Shown here piece by piece: positions 10,770 to 21,899 of a stretch of 64,000 nt of DNA. The DNA is from Siphonodentalium dalli (Eukaryota > Mollusca > Scaphopoda > Gadilida > Siphonodentaliidae). Position 1 is the stretch's first letter. Each line of letters starts with the position of its first letter. The stretch is from the NCBI GenBank assembly GCA_032622095.1, contig CP136063.1, positions 79,649,980-79,713,979 on the forward strand, in the 5' to 3' direction. A program made the position numbers and the translations under genes. Under the pieces are notes generated by a model. It had not been told where the DNA came from. It was given only the letters and a program-made list of their open reading frames with translations, and made no database searches.

Positions 10770-11204
10770 TTAACCCTTTCACTGCCAGGGGCCAATCTCA
10801 TCGGCCCTAATTTACGGTCTGTAAAATCGGCCCTAAAAAAAATAAAAATATTTTGGGGTTGAATTTTTTTTGGATGCTATAGCGAATTTAAAAACAAACT
10901 GGATAAATCCTTAGGGGCATGTTATAAATCAAAACTATCACCAAGTATTCATAGTAATAATTTTGATGCCCATGAAAAACGTAAGATTTCCTGGCACTAA
11001 ACCTACAAAATAAGTCTGTTAAAGAATATAAGAAAAAGTTATTAAAATTAAAAAATAATTACAAATGATGAAATATTGTTAGGCTAAATGCAATCTCTTA
11101 TATATGCGAGCCGACCTATGGTTGACTCGCATATATAAGAGAATGCATTGGCACAGGGTATATGGGTTTGATACAAAAATCGGACTTGGCACTGAAAGGG
11201 TTAA
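10770..11204. mobile_element. Family C TTAA-flanked element, copy 1
   Basis: It begins TTAACCCTTTCACTGCCAGG (10770) and ends GGCACTGAAAGGGTTAA (11204), a clear inverted tip with TTAA. Near the left end CGGCCCTAA occurs twice. Near the right end is one shared hairpin at about 11082-11160, followed by GGCACAGGGTATATGGG. The interior is AT-rich and non-coding. Copy 2 at 11703 is an internally deleted relative. Confidence 0.88.
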
Positions 11205-11702
11205 CTGCACTTTGCTTCAGAAATCATAATGACACTCTTTGGATCTTTAAAAGCTATTTCTTTATACGGTAAAAATAACAAGACAGTCAATGACTGTGGA
11301 GTCGCTCACCTGACTGTTAAGACTGAGAAGACTGGGACTCTGAAGACTGCAAGTCAGTACTTGTCAAATTTACTTCAAAATAAGTAGTTAGAGCAAATAC
11401 ATTCAGCTTAGAAATTAAAGTGTTCACGCTGACGTAAATGCATATTCTTCATTCAATTAATTTGAGTGCAGTGTATTAAATCGGTAATGTCTGCCCCTTC
11501 TTGAATAACCAATCCCATTTGAGCAAACTTGATACCGGTATGAGATTCAGATGTTGACATTATGTATTATTGTATTACAATAACAAACATCAGCTGATTA
11601 TTTTTAATCTGAAAAGTGTATGTCATCAGGAACGGATTCTACAGATAGTTCAAATTTAAATGTTAAAACAGTAGGATAAAACAGACGAGGTTATGAAAGG
11701 TT
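11205..11702. other. Spacer between two family C elements
   Basis: AT-rich with no recognised gene or repeat boundary. CTGACTGTTAAGACTGAGAA near 11311 looks like a local imperfect repeat of a GACTG phrase. Confidence 0.3.
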
Positions 11703-11942
11703 TTAACCCTTTGAGTGCCAGGGGCCGATCTCATCGGCCCTAAACCTACAAAATAAGTCTGTTAAAGAATATAAGAATAAATTATTAAAATTGTAAAAAA
11801 TTGTTAAAAAAAAAAATAATAATAATAATTGTTAGGCCAATGCATTCTCTTATATATGGTCGACTCGCATATATAAGAGAATGCATAGGCACAGGGTATA
11901 TGGGTTGATACAAAAATCGACCTGGCACTCAAAGGTTTTAAA
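11703..11942. mobile_element. Family C TTAA-flanked element, copy 2, shortened
   Basis: It begins TTAACCCTTTGAGTGCCAGG and ends TGGCACTCAAAGGTTTTAA. The CTCATCGGCCCTAA phrase and one shared hairpin (11832-11905) are retained, but about 200 internal bases present in copy 1 are missing. Such internal deletion is typical of miniature elements derived from one another. Confidence 0.85.
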
Positions 11943-12472
11943 TAACCACAGCAATCATGTAACACTGTTGCTCTTAAGTTCCTAGAAAATCCTATTTTTT
12001 TTTTCCACTTCGAAGTTGATTTTTGATTACCTTCTTATAATTTTTTTGACAAGATGGAGGCACCAGCACAGAAAAATATGAGCTGGACTATACTTTATCA
12101 CAGTTAGATTTGTTAGCGTTCGCATCGCGCCTTGGTAGATAATACTCAATGGCTATGTATGGAAATTATTCAGTTACATGTTCTTAGTCATACCAAAATT
12201 TACACTGATCACTAACAAATCTCACATTTTTCTTCAGTGACAAACAACATAGTGTAAATTTCGCCAGCATAAAATAGTTCTATAAACCTGCGATTGAAAA
12301 TTACGATAAAATACATCTTTACAAACGATTCACGACCTGTGTTGTTTCAAGCATTACAATTATGAACAATAGATCATTACTTTTTTGCCGAACCATATGG
12401 GTACCACTTCTTAAGTTACATATGCTACCTATGAAAATAGGACATGTGTGATTTATTTGGATGCCTGACTAC
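11943..12472. other. Unassigned AT-rich DNA
   Basis: No supported gene, hairpin or tandem array. Confidence 0.3.
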
Positions 12473-12632
12473 ATTGGCCTAACAATATTTCCTTGACCTT
12501 GAAAGCCAGTGCATTCTCTTATATATGCAAGCCATTGCAAGGCCCCCTATGGGAGACTCGCATATATGAGAGAATGCACTGGCAAAGGGTCTTTATTGCT
12601 GCACCAGCGCAGCTCCGGTCATGAAGAGTTAC
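12473..12632. mobile_element. Family A fragment
   Basis: ATTGGCCTAACAATATTTCC precedes one complete shared hairpin (about 12510-12575) with CAAGGCCCCCTATGGGAG in the loop. Then comes GCTGCACCAGCGCAGCTCC and GGTCATGAAGAGTTA. The left tip is missing and the right tip has decayed from CATGAAAGGGTTAA. Confidence 0.7.
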
Positions 12633-13954
12633 TACTAATAATAAAATTATGAACTGTCAAACAGGTACATTTGTATTCTCAATAGCCGTTAACACATTGA
12701 ATTAAATTTCATTCATGCAACCTGCTATCTGCTGGGAGAATTTTGGATATTGAGATAACTAATTACTTTATAATGACCGGACAAACATCTGTGCAGAGTA
12801 AGGCCAGTTAGCCACTACAGCTGTAGTAAAACGAAGGCTTTTAATGGTGAAACACACAGGGATCTGGCTACAGTGAGTGGTGGCAGGAACATGTTGGGAG
12901 TGGGGTTGTGATGTGGTGTGTTTAAAAAAAAAGAGTTAAATCTTTTTCTTTTTTTTTAAATCCAAAGTTAAAATGAAAAAATATTTACTTAATTTTATAT
13001 ATATATATATTATTTTTAATTCAGCCAGGATATTTTAACAGTTATGTCCCTGCTCTGTCCCTGTTTGATCCAGTGACCCCATTTTAAACAAATATGAACC
13101 CCAGTCACCCAATGACCCTCCGTACTAAATATAAGCTAAATCGGCCCAATGGTTCTTGAGAAGTAGTCGTTCTAAGAATTACTATGGAGGAATAGTTATG
13201 ACCCTGGTTTCGCAACTAATTGACCTGGTGACCTCATTTGAACAAAACTGAATGTGAGTCACCTAGGGAACATCCACACAAAATATGAACCTATTCGATC
13301 TTATTGCTCTGGACAAGAAGACAATGATGACTATAGCTCCACGGGATACTTTCGTCTCAGGTGAGATAAAAAGAGCAACTGAAGCCTACCATTTCAGAAA
13401 AACCTTTTTGAGGCAAAGAAAGTCTGTATATAAGTAAACCAGGTATTTATCGGCTTATTTTGACCCTAGAAAATGTGAGAAAATAAAGAGTTTACTAGAA
13501 TTACTTTAGACTTGGAGATTGTGTCGCTTTAACTAAAATTTTGATATCTTTCTCTTTCATAGAGGCTTCACAAACCTGGTTTTTGCATGACATGATTTGT
13601 TTTCTGCCCATTCAAAACACCATTGCAGATATTTTCAGCATCCATTTCTTCTAGTTTCCGCCTTTTACTGAGGCGATTGTCGATATCCATATTGAAATCC
13701 ATGGTTCTTGTCTATTTTTAATCTATTCTGTTCTGTGGAATACAGGGTCGTTACTGGACACTTGAGTTCTAACACCAGCAAGCCAAACCTGTCAAATAGT
13801 GAAGCAATTCAAGCATGATCAGTGATTGATGTATTGTACTGTAACCATATCTTTATATTCCCACAAATTCAAGTCCGTAAATGCTTTGACCAAAATATGG
13901 AAAGGCGCCCAAATTAAACTTGTGAATGGAATTTTTGCCTTTGCATATCTGTGT
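12633..13954. other. Unassigned AT-rich DNA
   Basis: About 1.3 kb with no supported coding region. A short TA repeat lies near 12996-13012. ATGACCCTGGTTTCGC and neighbouring CAGTGACCCCATTTTA phrases near 13060-13250 look like a degenerate repeat unit of about 150 bases (TGACC/GTGACC boxes), but the copies are too diverged to delimit. Confidence 0.3.
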
Positions 13955-14222
13955 TTAAACCTTTTAATACGGGAGCTGTGCTAGTGCAGAGTTAAAGATC
14001 CTGTGCCAGTGCATTTTCTTATATATGCATGTCTCCCACAGGGACTCTCGCATATATAAGAGAATGCACTGGCTTTCAACGTGAATGTAAATATTGTTAG
14101 GCCAATATTCTCTTATATATGCGAGGCTCCCATGGGAGACTTGCCGTATACATGTATAAGAGAATGCATTGGCACAGGGTTTTCCCAAAATTTCAAGAAG
14201 CTCCAGTCATGAAATGGTTTAA
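13955..14222. mobile_element. Family A TTAA-flanked element, best copy
   Basis: Both ends carry TTTAAA with AACCTTTTAATACGGGAGC at the left and CATGAAATGGTTTAAACC at the right. Two complete shared hairpins lie at 14009-14075 and 14098-14178, separated by GCCTTGAATG-like spacer text. Order of parts: tip, TGCTAGTGCAGAGTTAAAG, hairpin 1, hairpin 2, GGCACAGGGTTTTCCC, tip. The window shows no transposase matching these ends. Confidence 0.85.
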
Positions 14223-14462
14223 ACCAGAAATAGTTTATTATACTGAAATGATTTCATTTTCCAATGAAAAATTATTGGAATCGACCATTCTCTGAAATCA
14301 GATGCAATGAGTTCAAGTTTTTTGGTCTACATGTATTTCAACATTTTATCCTCTTACCAGGCCAACTACATTAACACCCTAAATAATTGTCCTACTAGTA
14401 AATAATCAACTCCTTAACGCCGTTGACCGGTTATAGTAGATGAAACACGGTCGTTAAGGACA

Positions 14463-14965
14463 TTAAAGGCACACTTTATTTTCGGACCACAGGATCACAT
14501 ATATAAAATATATGCCATATACTATATATATACCATTTGAAAGATGAAGCTCCAAAACATTGTATTATCAACTTATCCGGTGTAATAAACTGTGGACATG
14601 TTGTTTTTGTTGAGTTATCGACTTGTTTTTGTACTTAAGTTTCATTTGGTTTTGTTATGCAAAGTGTATTATTTTCAATGGAGGGGGAATAACTCTATAT
14701 TTAGAGATAGAGTTATTCCCATTCCATTGAAATCACATTTTTAGTTTGAATTCTGTAGCATTCTGGGATCCATAACGGGGGAATCTTTTTATGATTTCAG
14801 CTGTTTTCTATTTCTCTTCTGTACATCTTCTGAGACACAGACATTTCAAATGGTGATGAATTATAGTATTTTCATCATATTTAATGGCATAGATTGTCAT
14901 TAAAACCGTATATCAAAGCACTATAAAACAAATAATCAGTGACTCAAAAATTAAGTGGGCCTTAA
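14463..14965. mobile_element. Family I TTAA-flanked element with central hairpin
   Basis: TTAA is followed by AGGCACACTTTATTTTCGGA at 14463. The right end rc reads GGCCCACTTAATTTTTGAG next to TTAA (14962-14965), a recognisable inverted tip. Exactly at its middle (14673-14732) is a tight hairpin: TTTCAATGGA and GGGAATAACTCTAT pair with their complements. It belongs with the AGG-tipped group. Confidence 0.75.
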
Positions 14966-15152
14966 CTCTTTCTTTGCTAAACGGATTCTCACATTCAATT
15001 ATAAAAGAACAATTTTGAAATGTCTATTATTCGCTTGGAAGGATATTCATATAATATAACCAGACGACAGATAATACAGGTGCAGAGGATCTCTATCCAT
15101 TGGTGAGAAATGTCCAGATAATAAGTTCAACAAACGATCCGTGGTAAGACAT
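14962..15152. mobile_element. Family J fragment, reverse orientation
   Basis: TTAACTCTTTCTTTGCTAAA then CGGATTCTCACATTCAATTA and TAAAAG match the reverse complement of the right end of the J copy at 36679. The other landmark, CCAGATAATAAGTTCAACAA then ACGATCCGTGG, lies at 15116. The far tip is missing. It shares its TTAA with family I. Confidence 0.6.
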
Positions 15153-15297
15153 ATTTTAATGTCCTAAATAATCGACTCTTTAAACACAGCAGAATTATGG
15201 GTAATTTTTCAGGATTTCGTCGGAAATATGGCTTGTTGCCATTCATTGAAAAGCTGAAAAATTACCCATAATTCTGCTGTGGTTAATTTAAAGGTAC
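15153..15297. mobile_element. Family G hairpin, truncated copy 3
   Basis: AATGTCCTAAATAATCGACT, CAGCAGAATTATGGGTAA, AATATGGCTTGTTGCCATTC, then a shortened return arm AAAAATTACCCATAATTCTG and CTGTGGTTAA. The return arm lacks the segment matching the middle of the forward arm, and the right CATTACTG tip is lost where family E begins. Confidence 0.7.
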
Positions 15298-16396
15298 TCA
15301 ATCAGATTTGATGGTCCCCACATCATCAGATTCCAACAACAACATTTATTTAAATGCCATTTCAGTTATCAGAATCGATTAATTGCCCAAAAATAATACT
15401 AACCACAGTCAATTATACCCCGGTAGTATAAAATTGTCCAAAACCTGCTATCTATTAGAACATTTTGTTAGGGTTGCTACGACTGAGTTTTCATAATCGA
15501 CTAATCGACCGTTATAATCGACGGTTAGTCGATGAATCGTTCATACATGCGGCCCATATTACACCCAGGTAAACACGTGATAACTGCAAAATTACAATGA
15601 CTACTTTACATCCAGACTGAACAGTTATAAACTGTCAGTCAGCTGGCTTGTCATTCTGAGGCCCCCGCCCATCATCGGCCACCTACATGTAACATATATT
15701 GCATGAATCCGGTACATTTTTCCTCCACTAGGAATTTTGTAACAGTGTTACAAATGATTTCAAGTCCCAGTAGAAAACCGCAGCATATTTTATTCCTACC
15801 GTCTCAGTGTAGCGACATGTTACAAAGCGTTACAAGTGTTACATTATTTCTGAGATACCAGAGAGACCACTCGTAGACGGGTGTTACAAGTGTTACCTGA
15901 CATATATAGCACTTAATTTGATTTCGCGGGCTTAGGTGTCTGCTGTACTTTTAGTTTTGTTAATCAAAGTGCATGCAGACGGTTACCACTTTGGAGAATG
16001 TATATAATGCATGTAGCACTAATAAGTGACAACACAAACTTGTTACTGATAAGTGTCCAGTAACTTTGAACATTCCATGTCCCGCGAACACTTTGTGCAT
16101 TTGTCAATAATGGTGAACGTTTTACAGTATGAAATTTTTTAAATGAAATATAGATGCATTCCGATGCACATCGTTCATTATAGATATAATTATCGCTAAT
16201 TACCAATCCATAGGAACATAAATTCAGTTAAACATAATTTATAAACAAGTGCACCGCTGGGCGGAGGTAACGCCCCCGACTGTACAATCAGATGCAAAAT
16301 GCTTATTAAATGGCACTTTGTAAAGTTATGTTATTCATGAGTAAACAATCCAAAATCAAGTTATCATCTGGAAACCAAAAAAAGTAGCAGAAAACC

Positions 16397-16815
16397 TGAA
16401 TTTTCTAAGTCCAAAAAGGGGCGTAACTCTGGAAAAAATGGGCGGACGAAACCGCAGTTATGGGGAAATCTTGTCCCCCCCCCCCCCCCCCGGCTGGTCT
16501 ATCAGCATACCAAAGATCAACTGAATTGAGTTAGCGAAACCAAAGTTATGAGTTGAAACGTTCGTACGGGTCGACAATTTTCTAAGTCCAAAAAGGGGCG
16601 TAACTCTGGAAAAAATGGGCGGACGAAACCGCAGTTATGGGGAAATCTTGTCCCCCCGGCTGGTCTATTAGCATACCAAAGATCAACTGAATTGAGTTAG
16701 CGAAACCAAAGTTATGAGTTGAAACGTTCGTACGGACGGACGGAAGGACGGACGGATGGACGGACGGAGGGCTCCACTATATACCCCCAAATCTCCATCG
16801 GAGATCAGGGGCATA
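16397..16815 (+). repeat. 178-base direct duplication with GGAC tract, inside the hAT element
   Basis: TTTTCTAAGTCCAAAAAGGG at about 16400 and 16580 start two nearly identical units. In unit 1, a C run at 16475-16491 (17 C) follows GGGGAAATCTTGT. In unit 2 the same site has six C. Unit 2 leads into GGACGGACGGAAGGACGGAC (from 16732), then ATACCCCCAAATCTCC and GGAGATCAGGGGCATAA, a closing hairpin. The design parallels the array at 6246. Confidence 0.85.
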
Positions 16816-17078
16816 ACAATGACAAGGCTGTGACACTCCTAAAAGCAAAGGATGCTGCTGGCCTGCCACTGACTGTGAGAACATGTCACACACCAAACTT
16901 TTTGAAGATGACTGCCAAACTTCGGCTGTGACATCAAATGATCAAAAGGAAGCCTGCAACAGAAGTGGTGAGAGAACAGGCTGTCGGGTGGTAAATTGTG
17001 CTACATACACTGTTAACTTTTACTTTCAGACATGACATTTGCCAATAGTACTGCTTAAATAAACAACCATACCCACAC

Positions 17079-17079
<1 letters not shown>

Positions 17080-17110
<31 letters not shown>
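17080..17110 (+). repeat. C homopolymer, 31 bases
   Basis: The longest C run in the window, following ACCCACACA near the right end of the hAT element. Confidence 0.95.
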
Positions 17111-17860
17111 TTGGGTGATTAGTCGACGAAAGTAAATAACCGTCCACTACCACACCTGTCGAAGGTTAGTCGATTAATTTAATAATCGTGGCAAGCCTGC
17201 ATTTTGTTCAACAAATTTTGCCGTTTGTCAATTATCTGACACCCAAAAGTCACTTGATTTTAGTGTTATCCATCTTCATCTGCAATTTGGTCCGTGACCG
17301 TTGACTTTTTACAAGGTCACTAAAAAGTAAAAAGCACCGGTGGTGAAAAATAATATATTTCAAAAATTTAAATCTGATTACTCTGAGCTTTGATGGGTGG
17401 GTTCCTCGACTCGAATCAAATATTTTTTACCCCCCAAGCAAAAAACAATAGTAACTTGCGTGCGTTAATTCAGATTATGCATCTTTTATATATAAATGTA
17501 AATATGTTAAAAGGTAATGTTACCTCCAATTATGTTGAACATCATACAGTATATTTATTTTTTTAAAACACTTTAGTTGTTAATGGAAAGTCTGAAGTAG
17601 AAGTTTCAGGTGAAATTTAATTTGATGATAGTTTTAAAACTTTATTGGTCGAGTACCTTTGCAACTTGATGACTGGGGCTTGTGGATTTAATTTCTCAAA
17701 TCAAGATGGCTACCAAGCCATCTTATCTGCCAGTTTTGTGGTGTGTGGGCACACATACCAGTACTTGAAAATAGTTGGAAAAATTTCTGTGAAAGTACAT
17801 GTTAACATAATTGTATGTATAAAGCCTGTAGATTAATGGTGTATTTCGTGTATTTATCTT

Positions 17861-18065
17861 AACCCTTGCTAGAATAAAACAAACGACCAATGGCATACAG
17901 TACATGTAGGTTGCTTGTTGAATTTATTATCCAAACATTTCCCTCAATAAATACATGTAGGCCTCCTTCTGCACTTTTATTTATCTGTTGTCTGCTTTTA
18001 TAACCTTCACATCCCTCCACATCGGAATAATAGATCAATCCCTATGTAAATTTTTTAACTGACTG
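17861..18065. mobile_element. Family J relative, degenerate
   Basis: TTAACCCTTGCTAGAATAAA opens it. TTGCTTGTTGAATTTATTAT then CCAAACATTTCCC matches the centre of J at 36679. ACTGACTGGGAGAAAGCAG near 18058 corresponds to the right arm. The tip is not recognisable. Confidence 0.5.
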
Positions 18066-18314
18066 GGAGAAAGCAGTTGAAAAAGCTTCTCAGTGATCAA
18101 ATATAATTAATGATGAACAGTTTATAATTATATTCACAAACACAGGTTCACTGACTATTAAAATTGTGACTGTGGAATCCGATTTCAATAAATAAAATAC
18201 AATGATAAAATGCTGAAGCTGTCTGTATTGACCAATCATTTAAATTATTTCAACATAAAATAATAAAAAAAAATGATCATACCAATCGAGCCCCGAGGAC
18301 AAGTTATCCATTGC

Positions 18315-18450
18315 TTATACAAACGTATATAGACTACTAATTTGAGTACCGCCTAGTACCGTGGTACTCAACACTCAGTACCAGTACCGTGAAAATTGTC
18401 CAAGTACCAACGGTTCTGGTACCGGTACTTGTACCCTTGAGAAGCCTGAG
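18315..18450. repeat. GTACC-rich degenerate repeat
   Basis: GTACC or GGTAC recurs about ten times, including CCTAGTACCGTGGTACTC and CTGGTACCGGTACTTGTACC, and the segment ends in CCTTGAGAAGCCTGAG. Such clusters can mark transposon termini, but no partner arm was found. ATTTGAGTACCAACTAGTA near 52297 resembles its left edge. Confidence 0.45.
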
Positions 18451-19890
18451 TAGGAGAATATGTCAGAGGGAAAATTTAGGCGTTCCTAGAATTACAAGGC
18501 TCCTGATGTTTCATATTTAAAATTTGTATGGAATGCGAGTTCCATATACATCCTGTTGACATCATAAAGACGTGAATGATGTTCGCTTCAACCATGAAAT
18601 CCGAAAGTTATATAAGCAGGTCCTTTACCCTATCCCGATTGAGCAAAATTTTTATTGTGATTTTCATACATTTCGTAAATTTGACTCATTGGATTAAGAA
18701 GGACAGATAGTTTACTTTCATTAGTTAGATGTCATATCGATACCCACAAAAACACTGTATAGTGTAACTATTCACCATGGCTTTAGATCAATTAACAAGC
18801 GATTTAATTAGGCCAAAAAATTATACCTGTGTTTCTGATAAAGGGCAAGAAAAAAAAATTTAAAATTGGGGCGGAAGGGGGGGCTTTTCATTTCAGATAG
18901 CCAAAATTTAAATTGATTCTGGATGCGATATTTCCTGCTATGAGTTGAACTGCATGTAAATAATAACTTACATTTAAAATTTAGCTGAATCGGGTTAACA
19001 TAGACAAAATTAGCTAATTGTGGAAGCACCTCTAATTATACATGTAGACCCAATCATATAATTTACCTTGAATTTACATTGTAATTGTTAATTGAACGAG
19101 AATAGGAACAATGGATTCTCTGTGTGTTACAACCATATTTCGCCATCAAGCAAAATGGAATCTTCCTGTGTCTTTCCACTGCTCGAAACAACACATTTTT
19201 TATCTCGCTATATCGACTCCTATATTTTTTCAACCACATCAATTCACACTGTCGCCTGTCGGGCCATCGTTTTTAAATATACGTGCAAATTATAATTGTC
19301 ATTGTTTCCCTTCGGCATTTGCTATAAGTCCAACGTCCGGGAAGTTAGGTGTGAGACACCGAGTTCCATTTTCGCCGATCTTTTTCAAGTTTTCCCTAAT
19401 TTAGTGATATTGCGACTTTGACTAAATGATAATTTGTAAAAGTCTTTTTAAATAGTTTGAATGGGTTTTTAATCAACATAGTTGCTAATAATTGTGACTG
19501 TTGTGTAACTATTATCGACTTACACTTCCATAAACGATAAATTTTCTCAAAAATGTACAGTTACTAGTAGTAGTATTGTTATAGTACAGGGTGGATTTTC
19601 CCCAGAATTTAATAAACGTACAGACCCGAATAACATCGTACAGAGCGGATTTTTTCTATGAAATTAATAAACGTACAGGTACGTTTATTTCGTACAGGTA
19701 CGTTTATTTGGCACGCGAGAGTAGCATGTCCATGATTTGTCTGGGACTGAGTATGCTTCGTACATGTATCATTCTTACCACTTGTATCATAAATATCAAC
19801 AAATCCATTTATTAATCAACAAATCCATTAATTAACACACTTGTGTCGTTCTGAGAATATATATATCTTCTTCTTCTTCGTGTTACAGTG
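18451..19890. other. Unassigned AT-rich DNA
   Basis: Open frames at 18808-19029 (minus) and 19092-19404 (plus, two frames) have no motif I recognise. Near 19600-19700, AATAAACGTACAG recurs three times and ends in the palindrome AAACGTACAGGTACGTTT. Nothing else is supported. Confidence 0.3.
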
Positions 19891-19897
19891 CAAGTCC

Positions 19898-19985
19898 TGG
19901 CAGAGGTGTACTTCTGTTGGGACAATATCGCACTATTATATTGAATACGAAATAAATCTTATTGAATCTTGAATCTTAAATAATC
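19898..19985 (+). repeat. LINE-like 3' tail
   Basis: CAGTGCAAGTCCTGGCAGAG leads to AATACGAAATAAATCTTATT and then TTGAATCTTGAATCTTAAA. An AATAAA signal followed by short direct repeats of TTGAATC is the usual finish of CR1/Jockey-type non-LTR elements. Only the tail is present; no reverse transcriptase lies upstream. Confidence 0.5.
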
Positions 19986-20719
19986 AACAATCTATCCTTT
20001 CTCACGTTCGTGTCCTAATTTCGAGGTAATCACTAAATCAGGTCATTTAAACACCCAGAAATTTGATAGATCATTGTTGTGCACTATTTACGTGTCAATC
20101 TAACAATGAAAGCGTATTTAGACATACTAGCTATCAGTTTATCTATTGATTCAATATTGTAACATGACACTTACCACTCGAACTTCTATTTCCCAGTTTA
20201 AAAGTTGAAAAGTTACTCAAACCTGAACGTGCGAATTAAAAAGTGTAAACAAGACATATCGGTGGGAAACGGATCAATATCGGTTCAGGCGGAGTAACTC
20301 TAGAAACTCCGTGACAGATAAATAGTAAATTATGACTAATTACAAGTGATCTATCAACTTTATGTGACTCTCGAATACTACTCCGTCACATTGCGGAATA
20401 ATACATTGTGATAGTATTCATGAAACGCAAATTCACAATTAATCACACAGTGACCCGTTTGATGTACTTCGGGGCAAGCAAACTGCAGACATCTAAACAA
20501 CCAATGTCCATATACTGTTGCAAAATACTTTCGGTTGTTTCATTTAGTTCATGTAATAGGCCTGCGGCCTTGTTTTTAGAATGTCGACGATTTCAGCTAC
20601 CCATGAATGTTGTCATAATTAGCCAAAAAAAATGAGACGCGCATGATGTTCAAAAGTCTAGTAGGCATATAACTTTCCTATATATGCAACCAGCTGGGGT
20701 ACCCGATGTTGATCGGGTG

Positions 20720-21170
20720 AAGAATGACCCTTCAAGTCATTTAAAAAAATTATTAGTCACCTGGGGTAAACAGCACACATCGCATGACTCTCCGGATAAA
20801 GTTGCCTCTATCATTTAAGTTTATAATAAACGCTCTTTATTGCATTGCTAATTATTAGTGCCTCTTTAAGTCGTTTGAGGTCAACATCATGCGACACCTA
20901 TCCCGTGACATTCCCCGCGTCATTTTACTTTTGAGGACCAATTTCCCCACATATCGTCTGGGCTGATAATAAACGCTCGTTATTGGTAATATATAATTTA
21001 GTAGCCCCCCCCCCCCCCTTTTTTTTAAAAGTCATATGAGGTCAAAGGCGGCGCTTATCCCATGACAATCCCCTGGTTAGGTGACCCATCTGTACCAATT
21101 GTTCTGCATATCTTCTAAATTTGGTCGCCTAGCTGTAGCCAATATATATATATATAATAATTATTAGTGA
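20720..21170 (+). repeat. Degenerate tandem array, about 130-160-base units
   Basis: ATTATTAGTCACCTGGGG, ATTATTAGTGCCTCTTTAAG and a third unit with AAAAGTCATATGAGGTCAAAGG share order. Each has a CATGAC/CCCGTGACA box and an AATAAACGCTC-TTATT box. A 14-C run at 21005-21018 sits at the start of the third unit. It abuts family F on the right. Confidence 0.55.
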
Positions 21171-21174
21171 CATG

Positions 21175-21684
21175 TTAAAGGCACGGGCGGCGTTCGTTGC
21201 AGAAATATTCACATTTGTTCAAATCGCCATCAACAGAAGGAATATTAAAATATATATAGTTTTGTTCATATGCCAAACATAATCAGCGCGTAAATAGTAT
21301 ATTGTCGTCAAGACGTACGATGGTGTACGTAAACAAGAGACTGCTCGTGTTACAGAAGTTTTGCTTCTGTTTACATAACACAGCGCAATTCTATTGGTTA
21401 AACACATACACATGATATAAACGCTCTTTATTATTTCCATATCAGGAAAACATAAACAAATAACGCTCTTTATGTTTACCATACCCAGATCTAAACAAAA
21501 GCCAGATTCCGTAACGTTTTTTGCTTTTGTTTACATAGCAAAGGAAAAACATTTGACAATAACATACTGTTTAGGCCATATATCTGATTGGTATAAGAAC
21601 AAGGTCCGTCTATATTTTATATTATTTCTGTTTATGACGGTTTTTGCCGGAGGTGAATATTATTAACGCCGCCCGTATCTTTAA
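21175..21684 (-). mobile_element. Family F TTAA-flanked element, copy 1
   Basis: TTAA is followed by AGGCACGGGCGGCGTT (21179). The right end is AACGCCGCCCGTATCT followed by TTAA (21681-21684), giving 16-base tips with few differences. The internal boxes AAACGCTCTTTATTATTTCC and CATATCAGG, and AACGCTCTTTATGTTTACC, recur in reverse complement in the copy at 54437, so the two are opposite in orientation. The open frames inside (21219-21666) are short and share no transposase motif. Confidence 0.85.
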
Positions 21685-21899
21685 GAGATCTGAGGTGAAT
21701 GGGACCTATATAATAACGCTCCCGGGTCAAATTACTTCTATATACAAAAAAGAAACAAATCAGTTCGATGGTAGAGCCGTTCGATCGCCTATATAAGCGG
21801 GCAAACAAACGAACGAACAACAATATTTAGTTTTATTAGTATAGATTCTAATTCCATTTGTTTTGTTTATTTCAATGTAGGTTGTCAGTTCGTAGCCTA

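Larger units (their letters stand above)
15469..17199. mobile_element. Non-autonomous hAT-type transposon, 1,731 bases
   Basis: The ends are TAGGGTTGCTACGA (left) and the reverse complement CAGGCTTGCCACGA (right), an 11-of-14 match with the Y-A-G-G start usual for hAT elements. The flanks are a perfect 8-base duplication, CATTTTGT, at 15461-15468 and 17200-17207; 8 bases is the hAT signature. Subterminal ATCGACTAA-type boxes recur at both ends. The interior has no hAT transposase or BED zinc-finger motif. It instead contains a duplicated 178-base block, a GGAC tract and a 31-C run. It is therefore probably dependent on a transposase encoded elsewhere. Confidence 0.85.
15298..17486 (+). mobile_element. 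Family E1 element, copy 2, split by a hAT-type insertion
   Basis: The left part (15298-15460) starts TTAA-AGGTACTCAATCAG and carries CAACAACA and ATCAGAATCGATTAATTG as in the copy at 1115. The right part (17200-17486) resumes exactly where the others continue: CATTTTGTTCAACAAA, then TTCCTCGACTCGAATC near 17401, the C run, and GCGTTAATTCAGATTATGCA. The right TTAA has decayed. The uninterrupted copies at 1115 and 26290 serve as empty sites for the insertion. Confidence 0.85.
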
